Positions 1 to 8,156 of a stretch of DNA of 33,528 nucleotides are shown here, piece by piece. The stretch is from an uncultured Bacteroides sp. Lineage in GTDB: Bacteria > Bacteroidota > Bacteroidia > Bacteroidales > Bacteroidaceae. The stretch lies in assembly GCA_945607605.1 (NCBI GenBank), contig CALYZE010000027.1:1-33528 (forward strand), given 5' to 3'. Both the position numbers and the translations under genes were made by a program. The notes under the pieces were generated by a model that saw only the letters and a list, made by a program, of their open reading frames with translations, had not been told where the DNA came from and searched no databases. Each line of letters begins with the position of its first letter. Position 1 is the stretch's first letter.

Positions 1-444
1 GGAACTGTCTTTTTCTGCCAACAGGTTACTTTCCCTTAAAGACTCACGGTATCTCTTCATGTTCATCAGCAGACTGATATACTGGATGCGTACGTATTTA
101 TTGTCCGGATTTATGTGGAGCGCATTTTGATAGTAATCCAGTGCCTCACCATATTTGGCAAGTGATTTGCAGCATTCGGCAGCTTCAATGTATGCCCGGG
201 GATTGAGAGAATCCTGGGATACGACTTCCTGAAATACGCTCAGAGCTTCAAGATTATTGCCCAGCCCTTTCAACGCTTTTCCTTTTTGATAGAGTAGGGG
301 AATGGTTGGAGATTCCTGTTCAATAAGTAATAAAGCCGCTTCATAGTTATAGTTGGTCATTGCTTCTTGAATGGGATTGGAGATTTGTGCAGACAAGAGG
401 GAATAACAGGCACTGAGGCATAAGGATATAAAAAGTTTTCTCAT
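1..444 (-). CDS. Secreted TPR-repeat protein, N-terminal part (runs off the window)
   Basis: This is an open frame of 148 codons read on the minus strand from an ATG at 442-444 and cut by the window edge. The protein starts MRKLFISLCLSACYSLLSAQ, a typical signal peptide with a likely cleavage after SA-Q. The mature part is helical and contains TPR-like units, for example a segment of the form ALDYYQNALHINPDN around residues 100-115 and an earlier one around residues 55-80 (KGLGNNLEALSVFQEV). TPR proteins are protein-interaction scaffolds; nothing visible here gives a specific partner. No good promoter match was found upstream. It is separated from the oadB end of the next operon by a terminator at 539-563, so it is probably its own transcription unit. 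Confidence 0.85.
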   Translation of the reverse strand, partial: MRKLFISLCLSACYSLLSAQISNPIQEAMTNYNYEAALLLIEQESPTIPLLYQKGKALKGLGNNLEALSVFQEVVSQDSLNPRAYIEAAECCKSLAKYGEALDYYQNALHINPDNKYVRIQYISLLMNMKRYRESLRESNLLAEKDSS

Positions 445-538
445 AGGGCATTAGCTTTTATTTATTGTTAGACTATGCGCAAGTTACTAAAAAGAATAGT
501 ACTACGAATTAATCGTAGATGATTTTTTATAGATTAAC

Positions 539-563
539 AAAAAAACCCCTTCCGAAGAAGGGG
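539..563 (-). terminator. Intrinsic terminator of the propionate operon
   Basis: On the minus strand a 7-bp stem CCCCTTC/GAAGGGG closed by a TTCG tetraloop is followed by seven T residues. It lies about 50 bases after the stop codon of the OadB-type gene and before the TPR gene, as expected for the operon end. Confidence 0.9.
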
Positions 564-615
564 CTATAACAAATAGATTGATACTGTTTCAATCTAATAT
601 ATGCGGAGCATATAC

Positions 616-1785
616 TTACATTAAGAATCCTAATAGGATACCGGCTGCTACTGCAGAGCCGATTACACCTGCAACGTTCGGACCCATGGCGTGCATCAAT
701 AAGTAGTTAGTAGGATCATATTCCAAACCTACTACTTGAGAGATACGAGCAGAGTCAGGTACGGCAGATACGCCAGCATTACCGATCAACGGATTGATCT
801 TGTTGCCTTTCTTCAAGAAAAGATTGAAAATCTTCACAAAGATAACACCAGATGCGGTGGCGATGATGAACGACAGAGCACCAAGAGCAAAGATTTTGAT
901 AGAATCAAGTGTCAAGAACTCAGATGCCTGTGTAGAAGCACCCACTGTCAAACCAAGCAAAATGGTAATGGTATCAATCAGCGGACCGCTGGCCGTATTA
1001 GCCAAACGACGTGTAACGCCACTCTCTTTCAGTAAATTACCGAAGAATAACATACCCAACAAGGGTAGACCGGACGGTACAAGGAACGTAGTTAGTAATA
1101 AACCGATGATTGGGAAGATTACTTTTTCAGTATGAGACACAACGCGAGGAGGTTTCATACGAATCAGACGTTCTTGTTTGTTGGTCAACCAGCGCATGAT
1201 AGGCGGCTGTATCACCGGCACTAATGCCATATATGAATAAGCCGATACCGCAATAGCACCCATTAAGTTAGGAGCCAGTTTGGAAGACAAGAAGATGGCA
1301 GTCGGACCGTCGGCACCACCAATGATACCGATTGCACCGGCCTGCATAGGATCAAATCCTATTTCAATGGCAATCATATAAGCACCGAATATACCGAATT
1401 GAGCAGCTGCACCAATCAGCATCAGTTTGGGGTTCGATATCAAGGCCGAGAAGTCAGTCATGGCACCGATACCCAAGAAAATAAGCGGTGGATACCATCC
1501 GGAAGTTACGCCTTGATACAGAATGTTAAGCACAGAACCTTCTTCATAGATACCGATTTGTAGTCCGGCTTCCATGTTGAAAGGTATATTACCAATGAGC
1601 ATACCGAAGCCGATAGGAATCAGCAACATCGGCTCAAATTCCTTGGCAACAGCCAAGTATATGAAAAACAAACCTACCAGGAGCATTACCACATGGCCTA
1701 CCGTTGCATTGGCAAAACCTGTATAAGTCCAGAAGTCGGCAAGGTTGTTTCCTAAAAATGTGATAAAATCTCCCATATTATTCAA
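616..1785 (-). CDS. Sodium-pumping decarboxylase beta subunit (OadB/MmdB family)
   Basis: A 389-residue, highly hydrophobic protein with about ten membrane segments. It carries the conserved family signatures GGADGPTAIFLSSKLAP (about residues 155-171) and GNAGVSAVPDSARISQVVG (about 335-353), which in this family line the Na+ and carboxybiotin decarboxylation site. The beta subunit decarboxylates carboxybiotin on the carrier protein and exports Na+. Together with the upstream carboxyltransferase, membrane subunit and biotin carrier it should form a methylmalonyl-CoA decarboxylase that yields propionyl-CoA. The start (ATG at 1783-1785) overlaps the end of the biotin carrier gene by 8 bases, indicating translational coupling. 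It is the last gene of the operon. The family assignment is firm; the substrate is inferred from the neighbouring epimerase. Confidence 0.93.
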   Translation of the reverse strand: MNNMGDFITFLGNNLADFWTYTGFANATVGHVVMLLVGLFFIYLAVAKEFEPMLLIPIGFGMLIGNIPFNMEAGLQIGIYEEGSVLNILYQGVTSGWYPPLIFLGIGAMTDFSALISNPKLMLIGAAAQFGIFGAYMIAIEIGFDPMQAGAIGIIGGADGPTAIFLSSKLAPNLMGAIAVSAYSYMALVPVIQPPIMRWLTNKQERLIRMKPPRVVSHTEKVIFPIIGLLLTTFLVPSGLPLLGMLFFGNLLKESGVTRRLANTASGPLIDTITILLGLTVGASTQASEFLTLDSIKIFALGALSFIIATASGVIFVKIFNLFLKKGNKINPLIGNAGVSAVPDSARISQVVGLEYDPTNYLLMHAMGPNVAGVIGSAVAAGILLGFLM

Positions 1786-2212
1786 TAATTACGAGGTCAG
1801 TACCTTCGAGAACCGAGTCCCCTTTATTTACGCTGATAGCTGTAATCTTACCGTCTTTATCAGCATTGATATTGTTTTCCATCTTCATGGCTTCCAGAAT
1901 GATGATAACTTGACCTCTCTTCACTGTATCGCCTACATTTACTTTGATGTCAAGGATAACACCGGGAAGCGGAGATTTCACGCCTGATTTACCAGTAGAA
2001 GGAGCAGCGGGTTTCACTACCGGAGCAGTCGGAGCTGCCGGAGTAGCTGTTGCTACGGGACGTACTACCGGTTTAGAAACTGCTTTCGCTGTTTTTTCCA
2101 TCTCAACTTCATAGATAGTACCATTCACTTCTACATGAGCAATGTTATCTTCAATTTCTCCAATGGCAACGTGATATGCGTTACCGTTAATTTTATATAT
2201 ATATTCTTTCAT
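1778..2212 (-). CDS. Biotin carboxyl carrier subunit of methylmalonyl-CoA decarboxylase
   Basis: 144 residues in three parts: a short N-terminal beta segment (1-40), a flexible Ala/Pro/Val-rich linker (about 45-75), and a C-terminal biotinyl domain (about 78-144). The biotinylation motif EAMKMENN is present, with Lys110 as the expected biotin acceptor. It shuttles carboxybiotin from the carboxyltransferase to the membrane-embedded beta subunit. The gene follows the LTD-OadG gene after 22 bases and overlaps the beta subunit gene by 8 bases. Confidence 0.93.
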   Translation of the reverse strand: MKEYIYKINGNAYHVAIGEIEDNIAHVEVNGTIYEVEMEKTAKAVSKPVVRPVATATPAAPTAPVVKPAAPSTGKSGVKSPLPGVILDIKVNVGDTVKRGQVIIILEAMKMENNINADKDGKITAISVNKGDSVLEGTDLVIIE

Positions 2213-2234
2213 CGTTTTATCTTTTTATGGGTGC

Positions 2235-3167
2235 TTACTTTTTGTGGGGAGTTTCACGCAACGTATAAATCTTTGAACTCCATGGTGAATAGCTGCGTTT
2301 TACACGGGTAATGGTGAGTACAGTGTCTTCCACATCGTGTACGTCGCTTTGAAATTCGTACATTGCCATGGAAATAGCGGCATAGATTTCTCCCGGAGCT
2401 TGACCCAACAGTTTCTCTTTGGCCTCTTGCTTGTCTGTGATACCTTTAGCTCTCATTGCATTACGCTTGCTGAGATTGACAGATATCTTGCCTACCAATT
2501 TGAATGATAGATAAAGCAGTATCAATCCGCAGAATACAACAGACATAGCAGAAACAGACATTCCGATACCTATACTGTCATGTTGTTCGAACTTTTCCAT
2601 CTTGGCATTGCTGTCGATGGTTTTGTTGTTGGTGCTTGGAGTCACATACTTGTCGGTACTTTGACCTTTCACTTCCCATTCGTCTGAAGCATCGCTGACA
2701 CGAGCATAAGACTGATCAGCTTTCAGCGTATTGGCAGGTACGACGATTTGGTCAAGCAAATTCCTGCCCGAATCGTATAAACCAATCCAATTGGCATTGA
2801 AAGGGTCCAGCTTGAAATTGGTATGGAAAGTACCACGGTTAGGTTGTCCATCAGCCCAGAATAAGGCATGTTGACGGGGTTTTACCACAGTCAAAATATC
2901 ACCTTTAGGAATAAAGTAGCTGAGAGTATCACCTGGCTGGCTGCTGATTTTCAGATAACAGCCTGCGAGGTTGGAACTACCGTATGATCTATTGAATATT
3001 TCAATCCATGCGCTGTGTACGCCATAGTCATCCTGAAAGCTGAGTTGATTGTCCATCAACACTTCATTCAGTAATAACTTCGTATTCGATTTCTGCTCTC
3101 CGCAAGAAGAACAGAAGCCTAACACCAGCATCAATGAAAGGAATATTCCGATTTTAGTTTTGTTCAT
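2235..3167 (-). CDS. Lamin-tail domain/OadG-type membrane subunit of the decarboxylase
   Basis: 310 residues. An N-terminal hydrophobic signal ends in a Cys (LVLGFCSSC), suggesting a signal peptide or lipoprotein anchor. Residues of about 30-170 resemble a Lamin Tail Domain (LLLNEVLMDNQ, WIEIFNRS, LAGCYLKIS, the usual LTD strand pattern). A membrane segment lies at about 199-222, followed by a short basic and acidic cytoplasmic tail, which matches the gamma chain (OadG) that assembles the alpha and beta subunits. Classical OadG proteins are about 80-90 residues and have no such extracytoplasmic domain. Position between mmdA and the biotin carrier supports the OadG role. The function of the LTD part is unknown. 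Confidence is high for the OadG-like role by context and moderate for the LTD fold. Confidence 0.8.
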   Translation of the reverse strand: MNKTKIGIFLSLMLVLGFCSSCGEQKSNTKLLLNEVLMDNQLSFQDDYGVHSAWIEIFNRSYGSSNLAGCYLKISSQPGDTLSYFIPKGDILTVVKPRQHALFWADGQPNRGTFHTNFKLDPFNANWIGLYDSGRNLLDQIVVPANTLKADQSYARVSDASDEWEVKGQSTDKYVTPSTNNKTIDSNAKMEKFEQHDSIGIGMSVSAMSVVFCGLILLYLSFKLVGKISVNLSKRNAMRAKGITDKQEAKEKLLGQAPGEIYAAISMAMYEFQSDVHDVEDTVLTITRVKRSYSPWSSKIYTLRETPHKK

Positions 3168-3199
3168 AATCGTTCTTGTTTTTAATGTAAAAAGCCTGA

Positions 3200-4753
3200 T
3201 TACAAAGGAATATTACCATGCTTCTTAGCCGGGTTAGTTATTTTTTTGGTTTGCAATTGCTGCAGGGCACGAATGATGCGGAAGCGTGTGTTACGCGGTT
3301 CGATCACATCATCAATGTAACCATATTTTGCTGCATTGTAAGGATTAGCAAACAGCTTGTTGTATTCGGCTTCTTTCTCAGCTAAGAATTGAGCCGGATT
3401 CTCTTGGTCTTTAGCTTCACGGGCATACAGTACTTCTACAGCACCTGCACCGCCCATTACGGCGATTTCAGCAGTAGGCCATGCGTAATTCATATCGCCA
3501 CGAAGTTGTTTACAGCTCATCACGATGTGAGAACCACCGTAAGACTTACGCAGAGTAATGGTTACTTTAGGTACAGTAGCTTCGCCATAAGCGTAAAGCA
3601 ATTTAGCACCGTGAAGAATTACACCATTGTATTCCTGGCCTGTTCCTGGGAGGAAGCCTGGTACGTCTACCAAAGATACAATAGGAATGTTGAAAGCGTC
3701 GCAGAAACGAACGAAGCGTGCACCTTTACGAGAGGCATTGCTATCGAGTACACCTGCTAAATATTTAGGCTGGTTAGCAACGATACCTACAGACTGCCCA
3801 TTGAAACGTGCAAAGCCGATGATGATATTTTTGGAGTAGTCTTTCTGAACTTCGAGGAACTCACCATTATCAACAATAGCACCGATCACTTCGTACATGT
3901 CATACGGTTTGTTAGGGTTATCAGGGATGATGTAGTTCAATGAATCTTCCAAACGGTCAATGGGGTCAGCACAATCTGCATAAGGAGCTTCTTCCAAGTT
4001 GTTTTGTGGAATATAACCCAAGAGTTTGCGGATAAGAGCCAAACCTTCTTCTTCTGTTTGAGCTGTGAAATGAGTAACACCTGATTTAGTAGAGTGAACG
4101 CTTGCACCACCTAGGTTTTCCTGACTAACGTCTTCACCGGTTACGGTCTTAACAACCTTCGGACCAGTAAGGAACATGTAAGAAGTACCTTCCATCATTA
4201 AAGTGAAGTCTGTCAAAGCAGGAGAGTAAACAGCACCACCGGCACAAGGACCAAAGATACCGGAAATCTGTGGAATCACACCGGAAGCAAGAATGTTGCG
4301 TTGGAAGATTTCAGCATATCCGGCCAAGGCATTGATACCTTCCTGAATACGAGCACCACCCGAATCGTTGATACCAATACAAGGAGCACCCATTTTCATG
4401 GCCTGGTCCATGATCTTACAAATCTTCATAGACATGGTTTCAGACAAAGAACCGGCAGAAACAGTAAAGTCTTGTGCAAAGATATAAATCAAACGACCTT
4501 CGATAGTACCACAACCAGTAACTACGCCATCACCGGGGTAGTGTTTCTTTTCCATGCCGAAGTTCGTACATCTGTGCTCAACGAACATGTCCATTTCCTC
4601 AAAACTACCTTCGTCAAGAAGTATAGCAATGCGTTCGCGAGCTGTATATTTACCCTTCTCGTGTTGCTTGACAATTGCCTTTTCACCACCACCAAGACGT
4701 GCAGCAGTGCGGCGGTCGATAAGCTCTTTAATTTTTTCAAGTTGATTACTCAT
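3200..4753 (-). CDS. mmdA: Methylmalonyl-CoA decarboxylase carboxyltransferase (alpha) subunit, PccB/MmdA family
   Basis: 517 residues, the usual length for biotin-dependent acyl-CoA carboxyltransferases. Visible landmarks are [10 protein letters not shown] (about 130-139), the oxyanion motif [16 protein letters not shown] (about 168-183), SGVTHF, and the C-terminal segments [20 protein letters not shown] and [16 protein letters not shown]. The enzyme moves the carboxyl group between methylmalonyl-CoA and biotin on the carrier. In this operon, beside the epimerase and an Na+-pumping beta subunit, the decarboxylating direction is expected. A propionyl-CoA carboxylase role cannot be excluded from sequence alone, but no biotin carboxylase gene lies nearby. 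It starts 69 bases after the epimerase stop codon. Confidence 0.93.
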   Translation of the reverse strand: MSNQLEKIKELIDRRTAARLGGGEKAIVKQHEKGKYTARERIAILLDEGSFEEMDMFVEHRCTNFGMEKKHYPGDGVVTGCGTIEGRLIYIFAQDFTVSAGSLSETMSMKICKIMDQAMKMGAPCIGINDSGGARIQEGINALAGYAEIFQRNILASGVIPQISGIFGPCAGGAVYSPALTDFTLMMEGTSYMFLTGPKVVKTVTGEDVSQENLGGASVHSTKSGVTHFTAQTEEEGLALIRKLLGYIPQNNLEEAPYADCADPIDRLEDSLNYIIPDNPNKPYDMYEVIGAIVDNGEFLEVQKDYSKNIIIGFARFNGQSVGIVANQPKYLAGVLDSNASRKGARFVRFCDAFNIPIVSLVDVPGFLPGTGQEYNGVILHGAKLLYAYGEATVPKVTITLRKSYGGSHIVMSCKQLRGDMNYAWPTAEIAVMGGAGAVEVLYAREAKDQENPAQFLAEKEAEYNKLFANPYNAAKYGYIDDVIEPRNTRFRIIRALQQLQTKKITNPAKKHGNIPL

Positions 4754-4822
4754 CTTATTATTATGATTTATGATTTATAATTTATGATCTGAGGTTGAAA
4801 TCTAAAATTTATCTCAGGATTC

Positions 4823-5239
4823 TCATTCTCCTTTTTCGCAAAGTTCTGTCAAAACACCCATAGTTGATTTCGGATGAAGGAAAGCGATGTTCATACCTTC
4901 TGCACCTTTGCGGGGAGCTTTGTCAATAAGGCGGATGCCTTGTCCTTCAATGGTAGCAAGTACATTGGCTACTCCGTCTTCAACAGCGAATGCCAAGTGG
5001 TGCATTCCACCATTCCCATTATTCTTTTCGATAAATTTAGCTATTGTACTTTCAGGAGAGGTAGGTTCCAGTAATTCTATTTTTACTTCACCAACTTTTA
5101 GAAATGCAGTTCTTACTTTCTGGTCTTCAACTGTTTCAATGTTGTAGCACTTCAGACCTAAAACGTTTTCATAATACGGAAGGGCTTCTTCAATACTATT
5201 GACAGCAATGCCCAAATGTTCAATGTGTGAAATCTTCAT
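4823..5239 (-). CDS. mce: Methylmalonyl-CoA epimerase
   Basis: 138 residues with the two-module VOC (glyoxalase-like) fold. Likely metal ligands are His8 (IEHLGIAV), His80/His81 (GGMHHLAFAV) and Glu132 (GVLTELCE). It interconverts the R and S forms of methylmalonyl-CoA, linking methylmalonyl-CoA mutase to the decarboxylase encoded just downstream. It is the first gene of the five-gene minus-strand operon. I see no clear -7 box in the 244 bases upstream. Confidence 0.93.
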   Translation of the reverse strand: MKISHIEHLGIAVNSIEEALPYYENVLGLKCYNIETVEDQKVRTAFLKVGEVKIELLEPTSPESTIAKFIEKNNGNGGMHHLAFAVEDGVANVLATIEGQGIRLIDKAPRKGAEGMNIAFLHPKSTMGVLTELCEKGE

Positions 5240-5483
5240 AATTATATAAATTAATATTGGTTTTGAAATCTTCTGATAAAGGCATAAGGCAGCACAAAGA
5301 AAGATAATTCTTCCATAATAAAGAAATAATTCATCAATTAATTATTCATTAATCGAACTTCAGGAAGATTCGTCTATCAATTTGAATAATTGCCGAATGC
5401 AAACAATTCTGTTCTTGTTTTTTTTGAAATGTTCTCATTGGATTTGAAATGTCCAACTGTTATCGGCTTTAAGCTGTCATCAA
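5240..5483. other. Intergenic region upstream of the propionate operon
   Basis: No coding frame was found. The region must hold the minus-strand promoter of the mce operon, but no good TAnnTTTG/TTTG pair is visible. It is AT-rich and contains two direct copies of TTTGAAATGT at 5423-5432 and 5443-5452, 20 bases apart, which is about two helical turns and could be an operator. Confidence 0.5.
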
Positions 5484-5525
5484 CAAAAAAACTCCTGCAA
5501 CCATTAAGATTACAGGAGTTTTTTT
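5484..5525 (-). terminator. Strong intrinsic terminator after the GGGtGRT gene
   Basis: On the minus strand a 12-bp stem (5491-5519, two G-U pairs, loop TTAAT) starts with ACTCCTG and closes with CAGGAGT, followed by seven T residues. On the plus strand the same stem is followed by eight T residues, so it may work in both directions. It lies 24 bases past the stop codon of the GGGtGRT gene. Confidence 0.92.
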
Positions 5526-5542
5526 TAGGTAAGCAATTTCAA

Positions 5543-6553
5543 TTATTTGCTCAAAGCCTGTGATACGTCTACCGCACAAGCTACTGTACAACCTACCATC
5601 GGGTTGTTACCAATTCCCAAGAATCCCATCATTTCTACGTGAGCAGGAACTGAAGATGAACCAGCGAACTGAGCGTCTGAGTGCATACGACCCATTGTAT
5701 CTGTCATACCGTAGGAAGCAGGACCTGCACCCATGTTGTCAGGATGAAGAGTACGACCTGTACCACCACCTGAAGCTACTGAGAAGTACGGCTTACCAGC
5801 AAGCATACGTTCCTTCTTGTAAGTACCAGCTACCGGATGTTGGAAACGAGTCGGATTGGTAGAGTTACCTGTGATAGATACATCTACTCCTTCTTTCCAC
5901 ATGATAGCTACACCTTCGCGCACATCGTCAGCACCGTAGCATTTAACTTTGGCACGAGGACCGTCGCTATAAGCGATTTCACGAACTACTTTCAGTTCAC
6001 CTGTGTAGTAGTCGAATTGAGTCTGAACATAAGTAAAGCCGTTGATACGAGAGATAATTTGTGCAGCATCCTTACCCAAACCGTTCAGGATACAACGCAA
6101 AGGTTCTTTACGTACCTTGTCAGCTTTAGCTGCAATCTTGATAGCACCTTCGGCGGCAGCGAATGATTCGTGGCCTGCCAGAAAAGCGAAACATTTCGTT
6201 TCTTCGCGCAGCAACATGGCAGCAAGGTTACCATGACCGATACCCACATTGCGGTCGTCGGCTACAGAACCCGGAATGCAGAACGCCTGCAGACCGATAC
6301 CGATAGCTTCAGCAGCTTCAGCAGCATTCTTACAGCCCTTCTTGATAGCAATGGCACAACCTACAACATAAGCCCATTTTGCATTCTCAAAACAGATAGG
6401 TTGAGTTTCTTCACACGTTTTATAAGGATCAACTCCGGCAGCTTCGCAAATGGCGTTAGCTTCCTCGATGTCTTTGATGCCGTTAGCGTTCAAAGCTGCA
6501 ATGATGCCTTTGATACGACGGTCTTGACTTTCAAATTTTACTTCTCTAATCAT
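5543..6553 (-). CDS. GGGtGRT-family protein of unknown biochemical function
   Basis: 336 residues from the ATG at 6551-6553, chosen because a strong AGGAGG site sits about 10 bases upstream; a 13-residue longer frame exists but overlaps the previous gene. The protein contains the name-giving motif SGGGTGRTLHPDN at about 261-273. It is rich in cysteine (for example Cys36, 47, 54, 66, 74, 92, 121, 154, 205, 322, 326), which suggests metal or Fe-S chemistry. The family is known mainly from its constant pairing with a NifU-like scaffold gene, which is also the case here (19 bases between the genes). The pairing suggests an Fe-S enzyme or a cluster-handling partner. The reaction is not known to me. 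Confidence 0.88.
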   Translation of the reverse strand: MIREVKFESQDRRIKGIIAALNANGIKDIEEANAICEAAGVDPYKTCEETQPICFENAKWAYVVGCAIAIKKGCKNAAEAAEAIGIGLQAFCIPGSVADDRNVGIGHGNLAAMLLREETKCFAFLAGHESFAAAEGAIKIAAKADKVRKEPLRCILNGLGKDAAQIISRINGFTYVQTQFDYYTGELKVVREIAYSDGPRAKVKCYGADDVREGVAIMWKEGVDVSITGNSTNPTRFQHPVAGTYKKERMLAGKPYFSVASGGGTGRTLHPDNMGAGPASYGMTDTMGRMHSDAQFAGSSSVPAHVEMMGFLGIGNNPMVGCTVACAVDVSQALSK

Positions 6554-6572
6554 AGTTTCTTTCCTCCTTATA

Positions 6573-7274
6573 TTATTCGTGACGTGGATCAATGTGTTTA
6601 ACGGCTCCCTGTTCAGCAGTGAAGCGTCCGTAAGTACCGGTTACTTTCTTCAATGCTTCGTTGGCATCAGTACCCTTCTTGATTTCATCCATGAATTTAC
6701 CCATGTGAACGAATTCGTATCCGCAGATTTCATCGTTTTTGTCAAGAGCGATGGTTTTGATGTAACCTTCTGCCATTTCCAAATAACGAGGACCTTTTGC
6801 CAAAGTACCGTAAAGTGTACCTACCTGGCTGCGTAAACCTTTGCCTAAGTCTTCCAAACCGGCACCGATAATCAAACCGCCTTCAGAGAAAGCTGACTGA
6901 GTACGTCCGTAAACGATTTGCAGGAAGAGTTCACGCATTGCTGTGTTGATAGCGTCGCAAACAAGGTCGGTATTCAAAGCTTCAAGCACTGTCTTGCCCG
7001 GAAGAATTTCAGCCGCCATAGCTGCAGAGTGAGTCATACCGGAGCAACCGATTGTTTCAATCAGTGCTTCTTGAATAATACCTTCTTTAACATTCAAAGT
7101 TAGTTTGCAAGCACCCTGTTGAGGAGCACACCAACCTACACCGTGTGTCAAACCAGAAATATCAACAATTTCTTTTGATTTTACCCATTTGCCTTCTTCG
7201 GGTATGGGAGCTGGTCCATGGTTAGGACCTTTCTTTACAACACACATGTGTTCCACTTCGTGTGAATAAGTCAT
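6573..7274 (-). CDS. NifU-like iron-sulfur cluster scaffold protein
   Basis: 233 residues from ATG 7272-7274 (MTYSHEVEHMC). The open frame extends 31 codons upstream, but that extension would cross the predicted promoter at 7337-7367, so the shorter start is preferred. It has the NifU/IscU-like core with cysteines at 49 (GWCAPQ), 56 (GACKL), 77 (GCSGMTHSAAMAAE) and 106, and it is longer than IscU (about 125 residues). It probably holds an Fe-S cluster for the co-transcribed GGGtGRT protein. No cysteine desulfurase is encoded nearby. Confidence 0.85.
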   Translation of the reverse strand: MTYSHEVEHMCVVKKGPNHGPAPIPEEGKWVKSKEIVDISGLTHGVGWCAPQQGACKLTLNVKEGIIQEALIETIGCSGMTHSAAMAAEILPGKTVLEALNTDLVCDAINTAMRELFLQIVYGRTQSAFSEGGLIIGAGLEDLGKGLRSQVGTLYGTLAKGPRYLEMAEGYIKTIALDKNDEICGYEFVHMGKFMDEIKKGTDANEALKKVTGTYGRFTAEQGAVKHIDPRHE

Positions 7275-7336
7275 AATTAGCTCTTTATTAAGTGATATAA
7301 TTAAAAAAAACGTAGTTTCGCTTTCAAATTCGTGTG

Positions 7337-7367
7337 CAAAGTTAGTCCTTTTATTGGTTTCTGCCAA
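7337..7367 (-). promoter_or_regulatory. Bacteroidetes-type promoter for the NifU-like/GGGtGRT operon
   Basis: Read on the minus strand: a -33 element TTGG (7367-7364), a 19-base spacer and a -7 box TAACTTTG (7344-7337) that matches TAnnTTTG exactly. The predicted start near 7330 leaves a 5' UTR of about 55 bases. Confidence 0.75.
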
Positions 7368-7451
7368 CCGTATTATTTGACTTTTTTATTAAAAATAGGT
7401 AATAGGTTGTTGAATTCTGTGGAATGTAAAGTGGAGTTTGCAGTTTTGTCG

Positions 7452-7459
7452 TAACTTTG
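7452..7459 (+). promoter_or_regulatory. -7 box for the DUF4375 gene
   Basis: TAACTTTG matches the Bacteroidetes -7 consensus exactly and lies 24 bases before the ATG at 7484. The -33 region is poor. It forms a divergent promoter pair with 7337-7367. Confidence 0.6.
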
Positions 7460-7483
7460 TAGCATAACTAAAGAACACTATTT

Positions 7484-7981
7484 ATGATAGAAGTGACTGA
7501 TGATGCTTTACGCCATTCTGCAACCGAAGGAATGGATGCATTTATAAAAGTATTTACGGATGCGTATAAGGAGAAAGTAGGCGAAGAGTGGACTATTGAA
7601 ACGATGGCTTTGCTTACTGGCGAACAACATTCCTTGCTTGCTTATCAGATATTTCGGGATGAAATTATGGAAGGTGGATTTTGCCAGCTGATACAAAACG
7701 GATATGGTGGTTATATCTTTGTAAACCCATTTGCTAAGGTCATGCGTTTGTGGGAAATTGGTGATTTAAGTAAGCTGATCTATACGGCAAGGAAGGTCTA
7801 CGACGAGCATCGTGAGGATTTGGAGCGTGAACGTACGGATGATGAGTTCATGGCTATGTACGAGCAATACGAAATCTTTGATGAGTTGGAAGAAGAGTTC
7901 CTTGAAAAAGAAGAGGAATATACGGCTTTAGTTGCCGGATATGTGGATAAACATTTGGAACTATTTGCAAAGATTGTATGA
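7484..7981 (+). CDS. DMP19/DUF4375 family protein
   Basis: 165 residues, soluble and acidic. The central block LTGEQHSLLAYQIFRDEIMEGGFCQLIQNG (about 45-75) and a following YIFVNPFAKV segment are typical of the DUF4375 (DMP19) family. The C-terminal third is strongly acidic (EELEEEFLEKEEEY). The molecular role is unknown; the name comes from a DNA-mimic protein in Neisseria, but the assignment here rests only on the domain resemblance. It appears monocistronic, followed by 140 bases of AT-rich DNA with no clear terminator. Confidence 0.75.
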   Translation: MIEVTDDALRHSATEGMDAFIKVFTDAYKEKVGEEWTIETMALLTGEQHSLLAYQIFRDEIMEGGFCQLIQNGYGGYIFVNPFAKVMRLWEIGDLSKLIYTARKVYDEHREDLERERTDDEFMAMYEQYEIFDELEEEFLEKEEEYTALVAGYVDKHLELFAKIV

Positions 7982-8124
7982 TACGTAACCTAAACTTATT
8001 GCATTGATGATTCCAAATAAACGTTAAAAGGGCTGGAAGTACGCAGTATTTGGCTTCATTTTTCATTTAATCTTAAAAACAATAAAAAAGAGAAGCGAGT
8101 ACTGTATTACTTAATTCTTTTATC

Positions 8125-8132
8125 TAAATTTG
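8125..8132 (+). promoter_or_regulatory. -7 box for the lipoprotein-yip1-smpB-metH operon
   Basis: TAAATTTG matches TAnnTTTG and sits 24 bases before the lipoprotein ATG at 8157. It overlaps the more distal in-frame ATG at 8130, which argues against that start. No clear -33 element. Confidence 0.6.
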
Positions 8133-8156
8133 CAAACTCTAATATTTATAAGAAAG

